Shown here in pieces: positions 7,846 to 16,693 of a stretch of 64,000 bases of DNA (the stretch's first letter is position 1; the number at the start of each line of letters is the position of its first letter). The stretch lies in NCBI RefSeq assembly GCF_032397745.1, contig NZ_CP135921.1:372001-436000 (forward strand). The letters are read 5' to 3'. The notes beneath the pieces were generated by a model. The model was not told the DNA's origin and made no database searches. It was given only the letters and a program-made list of their open reading frames with translations. Source of the DNA: Bradyrhizobium prioriisuperbiae (GTDB lineage: Bacteria; Pseudomonadota; Alphaproteobacteria; Rhizobiales; Xanthobacteraceae). The translations under genes were made by a program, and so were the position numbers.

Positions 7846-8568
7846 CTACTCTTTCGCCGTCATCGCCTCGATGTAGCCGGTAATGAACAGCGGCATCGCA
7901 TCGGTAAAGTCACGGCGATCACGCACCAGGTGGATGGCGCTCAGCTCCGGCGCGGTTTGTGAGGCAAGATTCTGCAGAATGCGCCGCCGCAACTCCTCGG
8001 CCGGATCAGCCACCTCAAGTACCCGCATGAAGGCGATCCATTGCCCGGTGCGCACACAGTGCCAGTGATCCGCCGCGCGATAATCCGACGGCACAAGCCC
8101 CGCCTCCTCCTCGACCTCACGGGCCACGCTCTCCGCCATGTCGACGCGATCGCCGCGCAGGTCATTGGGATCCGGCGTTCCGGACGGGAAATAGATGCGG
8201 CCGTGATTGGCGGTGTGCGCGGACATTTCGCCGAGCACGAACACGCCATCATTGCCGCGCAACGCACCCATGCCGAAGCCATTGAACACGGTCTTGTCGG
8301 GACAGCCCCAGTCTCGCCACGCCAGGAAGCTGGCGAAATCGGTTTCGAAGTACCGCGCACTGAAGTGATCGGCATGATCCTGGGGATCACGCAACAGCAG
8401 CACGCGGCCGTTCCAGAGCGCACCGTTGGCGCCTTGCGCGGCTGCGAAGTGCGCGTCGATCTCCGCGCGCCGCTCGCGTACGAACGGCCAGTCCCAGGGC
8501 TGAAATGCCAGGTCGAGACGATCGGCGCGCCGGATCGACAGCGCCGGAACATTTGCAGCAACGTTCAC
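7846..8568 (-). CDS. Nudix-family hydrolase
   Basis: A 240-residue protein with a long N-terminal region and a Nudix box at about residues 140 to 165: a Gly near GTPDPNDLRG, then AREVEEEAG. The Glu residues of REVEEEAG bind the catalytic metals. Nudix enzymes cleave nucleoside diphosphates linked to another group; the substrate here is not predictable. The start codon overlaps the stop of the upstream ABC binding-protein gene by four bases (ATGA), so the two are translationally coupled. This could link the enzyme to handling of the imported compound, or be only convenient spacing. Confidence 0.75.
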   Translation of the reverse strand: MNVAANVPALSIRRADRLDLAFQPWDWPFVRERRAEIDAHFAAAQGANGALWNGRVLLLRDPQDHADHFSARYFETDFASFLAWRDWGCPDKTVFNGFGMGALRGNDGVFVLGEMSAHTANHGRIYFPSGTPDPNDLRGDRVDMAESVAREVEEEAGLVPSDYRAADHWHCVRTGQWIAFMRVLEVADPAEELRRRILQNLASQTAPELSAIHLVRDRRDFTDAMPLFITGYIEAMTAKE

Positions 8569-9587
8569 TTGGCCTCCGCAGCCTTGTCGGCAAAGCGGCC
8601 GTCAAACGTTCGCGTCAGGTCGACCTTGGCATCCCTAAGCTCCGGGTCGAACTGCAGCAGCATGTCGAGTGCATTCTTCATGCCGGCGGGCGGGATGATG
8701 CCGGTCTTGGAGTACATCGGCGCGGAGGCCTTGACGGAGGCGAGGTAGAGCGATTTGTCACCCAGCCAGTATTCCTCCGGCACGGCCTTGGCGACATCCT
8801 CAGGGGTCGCCTTCGCCAGCCACTTCAGTGACTTGTAGAAAGCATTGACAATCCGTTGGGTCGTCACCGGATACTTCTGGATAAAGTCGCGCTTGAGGTA
8901 CACCACCGCCGCCGGATTGTTGCCGCCGAACAGCTTCATGTTGCCCTCTTCGGTGCGCGAGTCAGCGAGCACAACGATGTCGCCGTCCTGCTCGAGCTTG
9001 GTCATCACCGGATCGAGGTTCGACATCGCGTCGATGTCACCCTTCTTCATGGCTGCGACCGCACTCAGGCCCGTGCCGACGCCGATGATCGCCACGTCAT
9101 CCGCCTTCAGCCCCTCGCGGGCAACCAGCGCATTGACGAAGAAATTGGTCGACGAACCCGGTGCGGTGACGCCGATCTTGAAGCCCTTCAGATCCTTGAA
9201 CGACTTGACGCTGGCCGCCTTGTCCTTGCGCACCCCGAGCACGATGCCGGGAAAACGGCCGAGCTCCAGCACGGCGGCGATTTCCTGGCCTTTCGCCTGC
9301 ATGCGGATAGTGTGTTCATAGGCGCCGGTGACGACATCGGCCGAGCCGCCGATCAGTGACTGCAGCGCCTTGGCGCCACCTCCGAAGTCGGTGATGGTAA
9401 CGTTGAGCCCCTCTTCCTTGAAATACCCCAACCGCTCGGTGAGGGTGAGCGGCAGATAATACAGCAGGCTCTTGCCGCCGACACCAAGCACCAGGTCCGG
9501 CTTTTCGACCGCCTGGGCGAAGGCAGCGCCGGTCAGGCTGGCGGTCAAAGCCAGCGATGAGAGGGCGAGCATGATTGCTTTTTTCAT
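8565..9587 (-). CDS. ABC transporter substrate-binding protein, nitrate/sulfonate/taurine (SsuA/NMT1-like) type
   Basis: A 340-residue periplasmic binding protein. A Sec signal peptide (Lys-Lys then a hydrophobic run ending in GAAFAQA) occupies residues 1 to about 25. The conserved opening YYLPLTLTERLGYFKEEGLNVTITDFGGG and the two-lobed pattern match the SsuA/THI5/NMT1 family, whose members bind sulfonates, taurine, nitrate or pyrimidine precursors. The ligand is not predictable. Its matching permease and ATPase are not adjacent: the nearest candidates on the same strand lie at 13936-15774, with a sugar transporter in between. It is coupled to the Nudix gene by a four-base overlap. Confidence 0.85.
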   Translation of the reverse strand: MKKAIMLALSSLALTASLTGAAFAQAVEKPDLVLGVGGKSLLYYLPLTLTERLGYFKEEGLNVTITDFGGGAKALQSLIGGSADVVTGAYEHTIRMQAKGQEIAAVLELGRFPGIVLGVRKDKAASVKSFKDLKGFKIGVTAPGSSTNFFVNALVAREGLKADDVAIIGVGTGLSAVAAMKKGDIDAMSNLDPVMTKLEQDGDIVVLADSRTEEGNMKLFGGNNPAAVVYLKRDFIQKYPVTTQRIVNAFYKSLKWLAKATPEDVAKAVPEEYWLGDKSLYLASVKASAPMYSKTGIIPPAGMKNALDMLLQFDPELRDAKVDLTRTFDGRFADKAAEAK

Positions 9588-9628
9588 GGGGCATCCGTCT
9601 CATGTCTTCGAAGAGAAATTATCTTTTT

Positions 9629-9707
9629 ATCATGGCCGGGCTTGACCCGGCCATCCAGCTTTCTTGTTTGAAGAAGATGGATACGCGGGTCAAGCCCGCG
9701 TATGACG
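9629..9707. repeat. Palindromic intergenic repeat (GGGCTTGACCCG family), copy 2
   Basis: This is the same design as the element at 3747: GCCGGGCTTGACCCGGC, then ATCCAGCTT, a variable centre, ATGGAT, CGCGGGTCAAGCCCGCG and ATGACG. It fills most of the gap between the binding-protein gene and the epimerase gene and marks one edge of the sugar transport block. Confidence 0.85.
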
Positions 9708-9732
9708 CTGGGAGTAGTCGAAGCGCCCCAAC

Positions 9733-10629
9733 TCACTCCGGCACATATTTCCGCCAGTTGTGCTCTTCCTTGAAGCCCAGCACCTCACGAATCTTCCGAT
9801 TCGACATCGGCGCGCCGAATTCACCAAGCTCGCCGGTAATCGGCGTGCGCGGACTGTGTTTGGCCAAAAACTCCCGGGTCGGGGTTCTGGCGGTGATGGT
9901 GTCGTTGACCGCGTTGAACACCTGGAAGCCCAGTCCGTCCTTCTGGATGCACAGATGCACGATCTGGCCGAGGTCGCGCGCGTCGATGTAGCTCCAGGCG
10001 TTGCGTTTGCGCGATGGCGGATCCGCCAGAAACGCCGGGAAACGGTCGTACTCGTGTGGCTCGATGACGTTGCTGATCCGCAACGCGTAAATGTCGATGC
10101 CATAACGCAGAGCGAAGGCGCGGGCGGTGCGCTCATTGACCACCTTGGACAATCCATAGCTGTCCATCGGGTCGACATCCTGGATTTCCTCGATCGGGAA
10201 GCCCAGGAAATCCCGCTCGCCCTCCGCGAAACACACGCCATAGGTGGTCTCGCTGGAGGCGATGATGATCTTGCGCACGCCGAGCTTGGCAGCGGCCTCG
10301 ATCACATTGTAGGTGCTGATGGTGTTCTGCCGGAAAGTCTCGTTGTCGGGATGGATCAGGATGCGCGGAATGGCGGCGAAATGCACCACTGCATCGGGCG
10401 GCGCCGGCGTCTTGCCATGATTGAGGCCATCGAACCCAAAATGGGTGGTCAGGACGTTGAACGCCTGGCCATTGTCGGTGATATCAGCCACCAGGGTGTG
10501 TACCGACGGATGGTCGAACGGTTTGAGATCAACATTGAGCAGTCGATATCCCTTGTCGGCCAGATAGGGCAACACATGGCGCCCCGCTTTGCCGGTTCCA
10601 CCGGTAAAAACCACACGCTTGCCTGTCAT
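9733..10629 (-). CDS. NAD(P)-dependent epimerase/dehydratase (extended SDR)
   Basis: The protein has 298 residues from the ATG at 10629, which has a good ribosome site (GGAGAAGG) seven bases upstream. The nucleotide-binding motif FTGGTGKAGRHV is at residues 7 to 18, the active-site Tyr-Lys pair is in YGLSK, and an Ser lies in IIASSETTYG. These mark the extended short-chain dehydrogenase family acting on sugars or sugar nucleotides, including uronate dehydrogenases. It lies about 100 bases downstream of the sugar ABC permease on the same strand and is probably part of that operon, acting on the imported sugar. The substrate is unknown. Confidence 0.8.
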   Translation of the reverse strand: MTGKRVVFTGGTGKAGRHVLPYLADKGYRLLNVDLKPFDHPSVHTLVADITDNGQAFNVLTTHFGFDGLNHGKTPAPPDAVVHFAAIPRILIHPDNETFRQNTISTYNVIEAAAKLGVRKIIIASSETTYGVCFAEGERDFLGFPIEEIQDVDPMDSYGLSKVVNERTARAFALRYGIDIYALRISNVIEPHEYDRFPAFLADPPSRKRNAWSYIDARDLGQIVHLCIQKDGLGFQVFNAVNDTITARTPTREFLAKHSPRTPITGELGEFGAPMSNRKIREVLGFKEEHNWRKYVPE

Positions 10630-10733
10630 GCCACCTTCTCCATTGCGCACGTCTCGCCGTCGTTCGACAACATCACTCTATAGCGCGCCGTATCCACATC
10701 CGGCATGACGCCTCTCCAACAAAAACAAGTGAT

Positions 10734-11735
10734 CTAACCCGGCTGCCTGAAATTCCTGAGACGGTCGAAGGCGACCGCAATGATGATGAAGCTGCCGACA
10801 AAAACGCCTTGCCAGAAGGCATTGATGCCGAGCAGGCCGAGACTGTTGCGGATCACCTCGATCAAAGCGGAGCCGATCAGGGCGCCGAATGCGGTGCCGA
10901 CACCGCCGGCAAGATTGGCGCCCCCGATCACCGCGGCTGCGATGACCTGAAGTTCCATGCCGGTGCCAAGATTGGTCGTCACCGCACCCAGCCACCCGGT
11001 CTGGATCACGCCGGCGATGCCGGCCGACAGTGCCGACACCATGTAGACGGCAACCTTCATGCGGCGGACCGGCACGCCGGTCGCGATCGCCGCGCGCTCG
11101 TTGCCGCCGATGGCGAACACATAACGGCCGAACTTGGTCCAGCGCAGCACCACGCCGGTCAGGATGGCGAGCACCAGCATGTAGAACACCGGGTTTGAAA
11201 TCCCGAACAGCCAGGCGCCACCGCCTAGCGCCAGCAGCTTGTCGTGGTCGGGGCCGAACTGGAACACCACCGTGTTGTTTGACAGCACCATGGCGAGGCT
11301 GCGGGCGATCGACAGCATGCCGAGCGTGACCACGAACGGCGGCATGCCGAGATAGGCGATGAGAATGCCGTTGAACGCGCCGACCACGAGGGCCGTACCG
11401 AGCGAGGCCGCGATGCCGATCTCGATGCTGTAGCCGGCATGCATCACCACCGCGAGCACCATGCTGCAGAGACACAGCACCGAGCCGACCGACAGATCGA
11501 TGCCGCCGGTGATGATCACGATGGTCATGCCGAGCGCGATGACAGCCACAAAGGTGAAATTGCGGGCGACATTGAACAGGTTGTTCGAGGTCGCGAACGA
11601 GTTGGTGGCAAACGACAGGAAAATGCAGGCGAAGATCACCGCAAGCAGAACCCAAAACGCTTGCCGCGACGCCAGCCAGACCAGGGCGTCGGAGGTACTT
11701 CTTTGTTTCACGCGATCGTCGAACTGGATATCCAT
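10734..11735 (-). CDS. ABC sugar transporter permease (RbsC-like)
   Basis: A 333-residue integral membrane protein with about ten hydrophobic segments. The stretch ALGMTIVIITGGIDLSVGS near residue 70 and the later AAVIGGANLAGGVGT are hallmarks of the ribose/xylose-type permease family (BPD_transp_2). It would form the channel of a sugar importer with the ATPase encoded just upstream (gap 10 bases) and the divergently encoded binding protein at 12764. Only one permease gene is present, so it presumably forms a homodimer as RbsC does. The sugar cannot be named from the sequence. Confidence 0.88.
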   Translation of the reverse strand: MDIQFDDRVKQRSTSDALVWLASRQAFWVLLAVIFACIFLSFATNSFATSNNLFNVARNFTFVAVIALGMTIVIITGGIDLSVGSVLCLCSMVLAVVMHAGYSIEIGIAASLGTALVVGAFNGILIAYLGMPPFVVTLGMLSIARSLAMVLSNNTVVFQFGPDHDKLLALGGGAWLFGISNPVFYMLVLAILTGVVLRWTKFGRYVFAIGGNERAAIATGVPVRRMKVAVYMVSALSAGIAGVIQTGWLGAVTTNLGTGMELQVIAAAVIGGANLAGGVGTAFGALIGSALIEVIRNSLGLLGINAFWQGVFVGSFIIIAVAFDRLRNFRQPG

Positions 11736-11745
11736 GACGTCCCCG

Positions 11746-12486
11746 TTATGCGCGCTCGATGGCGCCGGTGATCAGGCCCGTCACCTCTTCCGGCGAGGAG
11801 TCGGCCGTGGCCTTGTCCGCAACCTTGCGGCCGCGCCGCAACACCACAACCCGATCGGCCACACTGAATACATCCGGCATGCGATGGCTGATCAGCACCA
11901 CCGCAATGCCGCGGTCGCGCAGCACCTGGATCAGGTGCAGCACCTCCGCGACCTGCCGCACCGAAATCGCGGCGGTCGGCTCATCCATCAGCACGATCCT
12001 GGCATCGCCGATCCGGGTGCGCGCGATCGCCACCGCCTGGCGCTGCCCGCCGGACATCTGCCGCACCAGATGGCGCGGCCGCGTTTCCGATCGCAGTTCG
12101 GCGAAGATCTCACCGGCGCGACGGTACATGGTCGCGTAGTCCAGCACCTTGAACGGACCGATACGTTTTTGCACCTCGCGGCCGAGAAAGACGTTGGCTG
12201 CCGCGCTGAGGTTGTCGCACAGAGCGAGATCCTGATGCACGATCTCGATGCCGTGCTTCAGCGCATCGATCGGCCGGTGCATCACGAGATCGACCCCCTC
12301 CATCCGCATCGCACCGTGGGTGGGGCGAAAATTCCCGGCGATGATCTTCACCAGTGTCGATTTGCCGGCGCCGTTGTCGCCCATCAATCCGACCACCTGT
12401 CCGGGCTCCAGCGACAGCGACACGTCATCGAGAGCGTGGATGGGGCCAAAATGCTTTGACACCTGTTCAAGTTCCAGAAGAGCCAT
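11746..12486 (-). CDS. ABC sugar transporter ATP-binding protein
   Basis: The protein has 246 residues from the ATG at 12486. Walker A is GDNGAGKST (about residues 35 to 43), the signature is MSGGQRQAVAIART, and Walker B is RIVLMDEPTAA. Unlike RbsA or XylG, which carry two ATPase domains, this is a single-domain ATPase about half that length, a form also found in FrcA-type fructose importers of rhizobia. It is followed after 10 bases by the permease gene. The divergent region upstream (277 bases) separates it from the binding-protein gene and should hold both promoters. Confidence 0.88.
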   Translation of the reverse strand: MALLELEQVSKHFGPIHALDDVSLSLEPGQVVGLMGDNGAGKSTLVKIIAGNFRPTHGAMRMEGVDLVMHRPIDALKHGIEIVHQDLALCDNLSAAANVFLGREVQKRIGPFKVLDYATMYRRAGEIFAELRSETRPRHLVRQMSGGQRQAVAIARTRIGDARIVLMDEPTAAISVRQVAEVLHLIQVLRDRGIAVVLISHRMPDVFSVADRVVVLRRGRKVADKATADSSPEEVTGLITGAIERA

Positions 12487-12763
12487 GGCAGCGGTCGCCC
12501 TCGTCTCTTGCTCTGATCGACGGCACATCGCTCACGTCTCACATCCTAGGATGATGCGAGGTCGAGGCGCGCCCTTCAATTTGTGATGCATTGCACCAAG
12601 AACGGATCATCATCAAACTAACATGAAAGCACGCACCCGCAAGCCGATGATCAAGCGACAAACGCATTGACTCATTGCTCATGAGATGACGAGATCAGGA
12701 CAAACGCATTTGGCACTGAACGACCAAAATTGCTGTCACTTAAGATCCACTTGGGAGGACAAC
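12487..12763. promoter_or_regulatory. Divergent intergenic region of the sugar ABC module
   Basis: This 277-base region lies between the ATPase gene (minus) and the binding-protein gene (plus). A strong ribosome site GGGAGGA lies eight bases before the plus-strand ATG at 12764. A short inverted repeat CTCAT / ATGAG occurs near 12672-12686. No regulator gene is adjacent, and I see no clear promoter boxes. Confidence 0.4.
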
Positions 12764-13756
12764 ATGAAGAAAGTCGTGATGGCGCTGGCGGCAACGATCC
12801 TCGCTCTATCCGCGGGATCCGCCTTCGCTCAGAAGAAGCAGCTCGTCATCGTGGTCAAGGGATTGGACAACCCGTTCTTCGAAGCCATTCATCAGGGCTG
12901 CGAGAAGTGGAACAAGGAAAACAAAAGCTCGCAATATAACTGCTTCTACACCGGCCCGGCATCGACGTCTGACGAAGCCGGCGAGGCGCAAATCGTGCAG
13001 GACATGCTGGGCAAATCCGACACCGTGGCGATGGCGATCTCGCCCTCCAACGCGCCGCTGATTGCCAACGCGATCAAGGCTGCCAAACCAAAAATTCCGA
13101 TCATGACCATCGACGCCGATCTGCGGAAGGAAGATGCCGCACTGCGCAAGACCTATCTCGGCACCGACAACTACCTGATGGGCTTCCGGCTCGGCGACTA
13201 TCTCAAAAAAGCGAAGCCGAACGGCGGAACCGTCTGCCTGATCGAGGGCAACGCCGCGGCCGACAACATCCTGCGCCGCGCCTCGGGCACGCGTGACTCG
13301 CTGTCCGGCAAGAAGGACCTGGACAGGCTGAAGGGCGAAGGCGGCTGGACCGAGGTCGCGGGCTGCCCGGTCTTCACCAACGATGATGGTCCACGGGGCG
13401 TCCAGGCCATGCAGGACATCCTGGCGGCCAATCCCAAGCTCGATGCCTTCGTGATCGAAGGCGGCTGGCCGTTGTTCGGCGCGCCGCAGCCCTACCGCCA
13501 GCTTACCGACCAGTACAAGGCGCAAATCGCCAACAAGTCGCTGGTGATCGTTGCCGCCGACACCATCGGCGACGAAGTCGCACTCGCCAAGGAGGGACGC
13601 GTCGAGGCGCTGGTCGGGCAGCGACCGTTCGAAATGGGCTACAAGGCGCCGACAGTGATGATCGATCTGCTCGAAGGCAAGAAGGTGGATGATCCGGTGT
13701 TCACCGGGCTCGATGAATGCACCAGGGATACGGTGGAGACGTGTATTCAGAAGTAG
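12764..13756 (+). CDS. Sugar ABC transporter substrate-binding protein (periplasmic binding protein, RbsB-type)
   Basis: The protein has 330 residues from the ATG at 12764, preceded by GGGAGGA. The signal peptide MKKVVMALAATILALSAGSA, cut after a FAQ, targets it to the periplasm. The sequence IVVKGLDNPFFEAIHQGCEKW and the later MAISPSNAPLIANAIKAAKPKIPIMTIDAD follow the ribose-type (peripla_BP_4) pattern, although this protein is longer than RbsB. It is divergent from the ATPase-permease-epimerase genes and completes the importer. The ligand is unknown; the D-ribose/D-fructose/inositol class is the nearest. Confidence 0.88.
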   Translation: MKKVVMALAATILALSAGSAFAQKKQLVIVVKGLDNPFFEAIHQGCEKWNKENKSSQYNCFYTGPASTSDEAGEAQIVQDMLGKSDTVAMAISPSNAPLIANAIKAAKPKIPIMTIDADLRKEDAALRKTYLGTDNYLMGFRLGDYLKKAKPNGGTVCLIEGNAAADNILRRASGTRDSLSGKKDLDRLKGEGGWTEVAGCPVFTNDDGPRGVQAMQDILAANPKLDAFVIEGGWPLFGAPQPYRQLTDQYKAQIANKSLVIVAADTIGDEVALAKEGRVEALVGQRPFEMGYKAPTVMIDLLEGKKVDDPVFTGLDECTRDTVETCIQK

Positions 13757-13792
13757 GGTTTGATTGACACGAAGCCGGTCCCACACACTCTG

Positions 13793-13882
13793 CGTCATGC
13801 CCGCGCTTGGCGCGGGTATCCACGCCTTAACAGCATCTCCGCAAGAAAGACGTGGATGCCCGGCCCAAGGCCGGGCATGACG
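13793..13882. repeat. Palindromic intergenic repeat, variant family (CCCGCGCTTGGCGCGGG / CCCGGCCCAAGGCCGGG)
   Basis: A 90-base element begins with GTCATGCCCGCGCTTGGCG and ends with its mirror-like GGCCGGGCATGACGG. Inner words TATCCACGCC and GACGTGGATG also mirror each other. The layout resembles the GGGCTTGACCCG family, with a different core. It lies between the sugar binding-protein gene and the converging SsuC-like permease gene and could terminate both. Confidence 0.75.
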
Positions 13883-13935
13883 GCTGATAATGTGGAAACG
13901 CTGCCGGCACTTAATTTCGCCTGATCAACAGACCC

Positions 13936-14724
13936 TCACCCCCGCCCCTCACCCGCAGTCGGACGCCAGACCAGCAACCGGCGTTCGACGCGGCTGACCA
14001 GCATGTCGATCAGCACCACGAACACCGCGAGCACGATCATCCCCGCGAACACGCCGGCGACATCGAACACGCCTTCCGCTTGCTGGATCAGGTAGCCGAG
14101 GCCGGCGGACGCGCCGAGATATTCGCCGACCACGGCGCCGACCACCGCAAAGCCTACCGAGGTGTGCAGCGAGGAGAACATCCAGGACAACGCGGAGGGC
14201 CAATAGACATGGCGCAGCAGCTGCCGCTCGCTCATGCCGAGCATCCGGGCATTGTCGACCAGCGTGGTGTTCGCCTCCTTGACGCCCTGATAGACATTGA
14301 AGAACACCACGAAGAACACCAGCGTGACGCCGAGCGCGACCTTCGACCAGATCCCGAGCCCCAGCCACAACGCGAAGATCGGCGCCAGCACCACGCGGGG
14401 CAGCGCGTTCATCATCTTCACATAAGGATCGAAGATCGCGGCCACCGTCTGCTGGCGGGCGAACCAGAAGCCGACCAGCGTGCCCGCCAGCGAGCCGATC
14501 ACGAAGGCCAGCATGGATTCGATCAGCGTCACCACCAGATGCCGCCAGATCGTGCCTTCGATGACCCATTTCAGGATACGTTCAGCCACCTTGCCCGGCG
14601 TCGAAAAGAAGAACGGCGGCAGCACGGTGACGCCGAGGATGGGTATCGTGCTCAGTACATGCCATAGCCCGATTGCAACCACGGCCACCAGCAATTGCAG
14701 CAACCACAGGGTTGTCCGGCTCAT
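13936..14724 (-). CDS. ABC transporter permease, nitrate/sulfonate/taurine (SsuC-like) type
   Basis: A 262-residue membrane protein with about six hydrophobic segments. The region DNARMLGMSERQLLRHVYWPSAL is the EAA-type loop that docks to the ATPase, and the C-terminal GLGYLIQQAEGVFDVAGVFAGM is typical of the SsuC/TauC/NrtB family. It is followed upstream, across a 150-base gap containing a repeat, by the SsuB-like ATPase gene on the same strand. No binding protein is adjacent; the SsuA-like protein at 8565-9587 is the likely partner. Confidence 0.85.
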   Translation of the reverse strand: MSRTTLWLLQLLVAVVAIGLWHVLSTIPILGVTVLPPFFFSTPGKVAERILKWVIEGTIWRHLVVTLIESMLAFVIGSLAGTLVGFWFARQQTVAAIFDPYVKMMNALPRVVLAPIFALWLGLGIWSKVALGVTLVFFVVFFNVYQGVKEANTTLVDNARMLGMSERQLLRHVYWPSALSWMFSSLHTSVGFAVVGAVVGEYLGASAGLGYLIQQAEGVFDVAGVFAGMIVLAVFVVLIDMLVSRVERRLLVWRPTAGEGRG

Positions 14725-14737
14725 GACGCCACCCTAT

Positions 14738-14850
14738 CCCCCTCATCCTGAGGAGCCTGCGCAGCAGGCGTCTCGAAGGATAGGGCCGAGGCCTCTGTGG
14801 CCTCATGGTTCGAGACGCGCATGCCGCGCTCCTCACCATGAGGAGATGGG
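14738..14850. repeat. Intergenic repeat (CCTCATCCTGAGGAG family), copy 1
   Basis: A roughly 110-base element starts with CCTCATCCTGAGGAG and ends with CTCCTCACCATGAGGAG. Inner words CGTCTCGAAGGA and GGTTCGAGACGCG mirror each other. A related longer element lies at 20225-20364. It separates the SsuB-like and SsuC-like genes, which may still be cotranscribed. Confidence 0.75.
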
Positions 14851-14877
14851 GCACCACGCGTTGCAGCTTCAACGTGT

Positions 14878-15774
14878 TCACACATTCTCATAACTCTTGA
14901 TCACTTCGGCCTTCAGCACGCCCCAGATTTCGCGATGCAGATCGTGAAACTCCTTTTCCAGCCGGATATCGAAAATGTCACGGGGGCGCGCAAGCGGCAC
15001 GCGCCAGTCCCCGATGATGCGAGAACCAGGCCCCGCCGACATGATCACGACCCGGTCGGCGAGCGCGATCGCTTCCTCGAGATCGTGAGTGACGAACAGC
15101 ACCGCCTTGCGCTCCGCGCTCCAGAGTTCGAGCAGCAGGTTGCCCATGATCTGCCGGGTCTGCGCATCAAGCGGACCGAACGGTTCGTCCATCAGCAGGA
15201 TCTTCGGATCGCGGATCAGCACCTGGGCCAAACCGACGCGTTTGCGCTGACCGCCGGACAGCATGTGCGGATAGCGCTGGGCAAAGCCGCCGAGGCCGAC
15301 CGACGTCAACCATGTCTGCGCCGCTGCGCGGGCCTCGTCGTGGGGCACGCGATTGATGTCGAGCCCGATGGCGACGTTTTCGATGGCCGTCTTCCAGGGA
15401 AACAGCGCATCGGCCTGAAACAGATAACCGGCCTGCCGGTTCAGCCCCGAGAGAGGCTGGCCGAAGATCTTGACGCCGCCGGCCGCAGGCTTCAGCAGCC
15501 CAGCGGCGACATTGAGCAGGGTCGACTTTCCGCAACCGGTCGGGCCGACAATCGCGACGAATTCGCCGGCGGCCACGGACAGACTGGCGGCTTCCACCGC
15601 CGTATAGGTGCCACCGCCTGCGAGGCGAAACGCAACCGTCGTTCTCTCGAGTTCGACGGCCGCCGCCGCACTTCCGCCTGCCTGCACGTACGCCCTCCCA
15701 GGCCTGTTGTCTGCGCGCCGCGGCAATGGCCGGGGGCACGAATTCGGCGCGCAAGTTCCACCGGACGGCGGCAA
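14878..15774 (-). CDS. ABC transporter ATP-binding protein, nitrate/sulfonate/taurine (SsuB-like) type
   Basis: Up to 298 residues from 15774. An in-frame GTG at 15687 would give 269 residues and trims a Pro/Arg-rich stretch that does not look like the family, so the shorter form is more likely. Walker A is GPTGCGKST, the signature LSGGQRKRVGLAQVL, and Walker B KILLMDEPFGPLD, with the switch histidine in FVTHDLEEA. This is the ATPase of a SsuC-like permease encoded downstream. It may energise uptake of the ligand bound by the protein at 8565-9587. Confidence 0.85.
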   Translation of the reverse strand: MPPSGGTCAPNSCPRPLPRRADNRPGRAYVQAGGSAAAAVELERTTVAFRLAGGGTYTAVEAASLSVAAGEFVAIVGPTGCGKSTLLNVAAGLLKPAAGGVKIFGQPLSGLNRQAGYLFQADALFPWKTAIENVAIGLDINRVPHDEARAAAQTWLTSVGLGGFAQRYPHMLSGGQRKRVGLAQVLIRDPKILLMDEPFGPLDAQTRQIMGNLLLELWSAERKAVLFVTHDLEEAIALADRVVIMSAGPGSRIIGDWRVPLARPRDIFDIRLEKEFHDLHREIWGVLKAEVIKSYENV

Positions 15775-15877
15775 GATGCAAGAGGGATGAGCCGATCGTT
15801 AGGGGCTCGTCACCACGAGGCCATAAGTTCAACCCGCCGCTTGGTCCTGCCGTCGCCCTGTGGCAGCATCGCGGTCC

Positions 15878-16693
15878 ATGACTGGTTCCGCCCCTGCCAT
15901 TGCGTTCGACGACGTCACCAAAAGCTTCGACCGGGGACGTGTTGTCGCGCTCGGCGGCGTCTCGCTGAGTGTCGCGCGGGGCGAATTCCTTGCCGTGGTC
16001 GGTGGCTCCGGCTCCGGCAAGACCACGCTGCTGCGCCTCGCCAACCGGCTGATCGATGCCGACAGCGGCTCCGTCAAGATCCATGGCGACGACGTACACG
16101 GCCTGGACCCGATCGCGCTGCGGCGGCGCATCGGCTACGTGGTCCAGAGTGGCGGCCTGTTTCCGCATATGACCATCGCCGGCAATATCGGCATCACGCC
16201 CCATTTGCAGGGCGCACCGGCCGCTGACATCGCGACGCGCGTCGACGAGCTGCTCGATCTGGTCCGGCTCGACCGCGGCCAGTATCGCAACCGTTTTCCG
16301 CACGAACTGTCCGGTGGCCAGCGGCAGCGGATCGGGGTGGCGCGGGCGCTGGCGGCGAAACCGGACATCGTGCTGATGGACGAGCCGTTCGGCGCGCTCG
16401 ACCCACTGACCCGCGACGCCCTCAGTGAGGATTATCGCCGGCTGCACCGCGAGCTCGAACTGACCACGGTGATGATCACCCACGATATGGCCGAAGCGGT
16501 GCTGCTTGCGGACCGCGTCGCGGTGATGCGCGATGGCCGCCTGCTGGCGCAGGGCACGCCCAAGCAATTGGCTGATGTCAGCGACTCCTATGTGCAGGAT
16601 CTGCTGCGCACGCCGCGCCGCCAGGCGGAGCGGCTGCAGGCGCTGCTGCCGCAGATGCCCGAAAACGATGCCGCGACCATGGCGCCGCGATGA
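15878..16693 (+). CDS. ABC transporter ATP-binding protein, glycine betaine/osmoprotectant (OpuCA-like) type
   Basis: The protein has 271 residues from the ATG at 15878; another ATG lies six codons earlier. Walker A is GGSGSGKTT, the Q-loop region YVVQSGGLFPHMT, the signature LSGGQRQRIGVARAL, and Walker B IVLMDEPFGALD. The Q-loop and FPHMT sequence place it with the OpuCA/OsmV quaternary-amine ATPases. The CBS domains found at the C-terminus of many OpuCA proteins are absent. The gene overlaps the next by four bases (ATGA), so the two are translationally coupled into a two-gene importer. Confidence 0.85.
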   Translation: MTGSAPAIAFDDVTKSFDRGRVVALGGVSLSVARGEFLAVVGGSGSGKTTLLRLANRLIDADSGSVKIHGDDVHGLDPIALRRRIGYVVQSGGLFPHMTIAGNIGITPHLQGAPAADIATRVDELLDLVRLDRGQYRNRFPHELSGGQRQRIGVARALAAKPDIVLMDEPFGALDPLTRDALSEDYRRLHRELELTTVMITHDMAEAVLLADRVAVMRDGRLLAQGTPKQLADVSDSYVQDLLRTPRRQAERLQALLPQMPENDAATMAPR

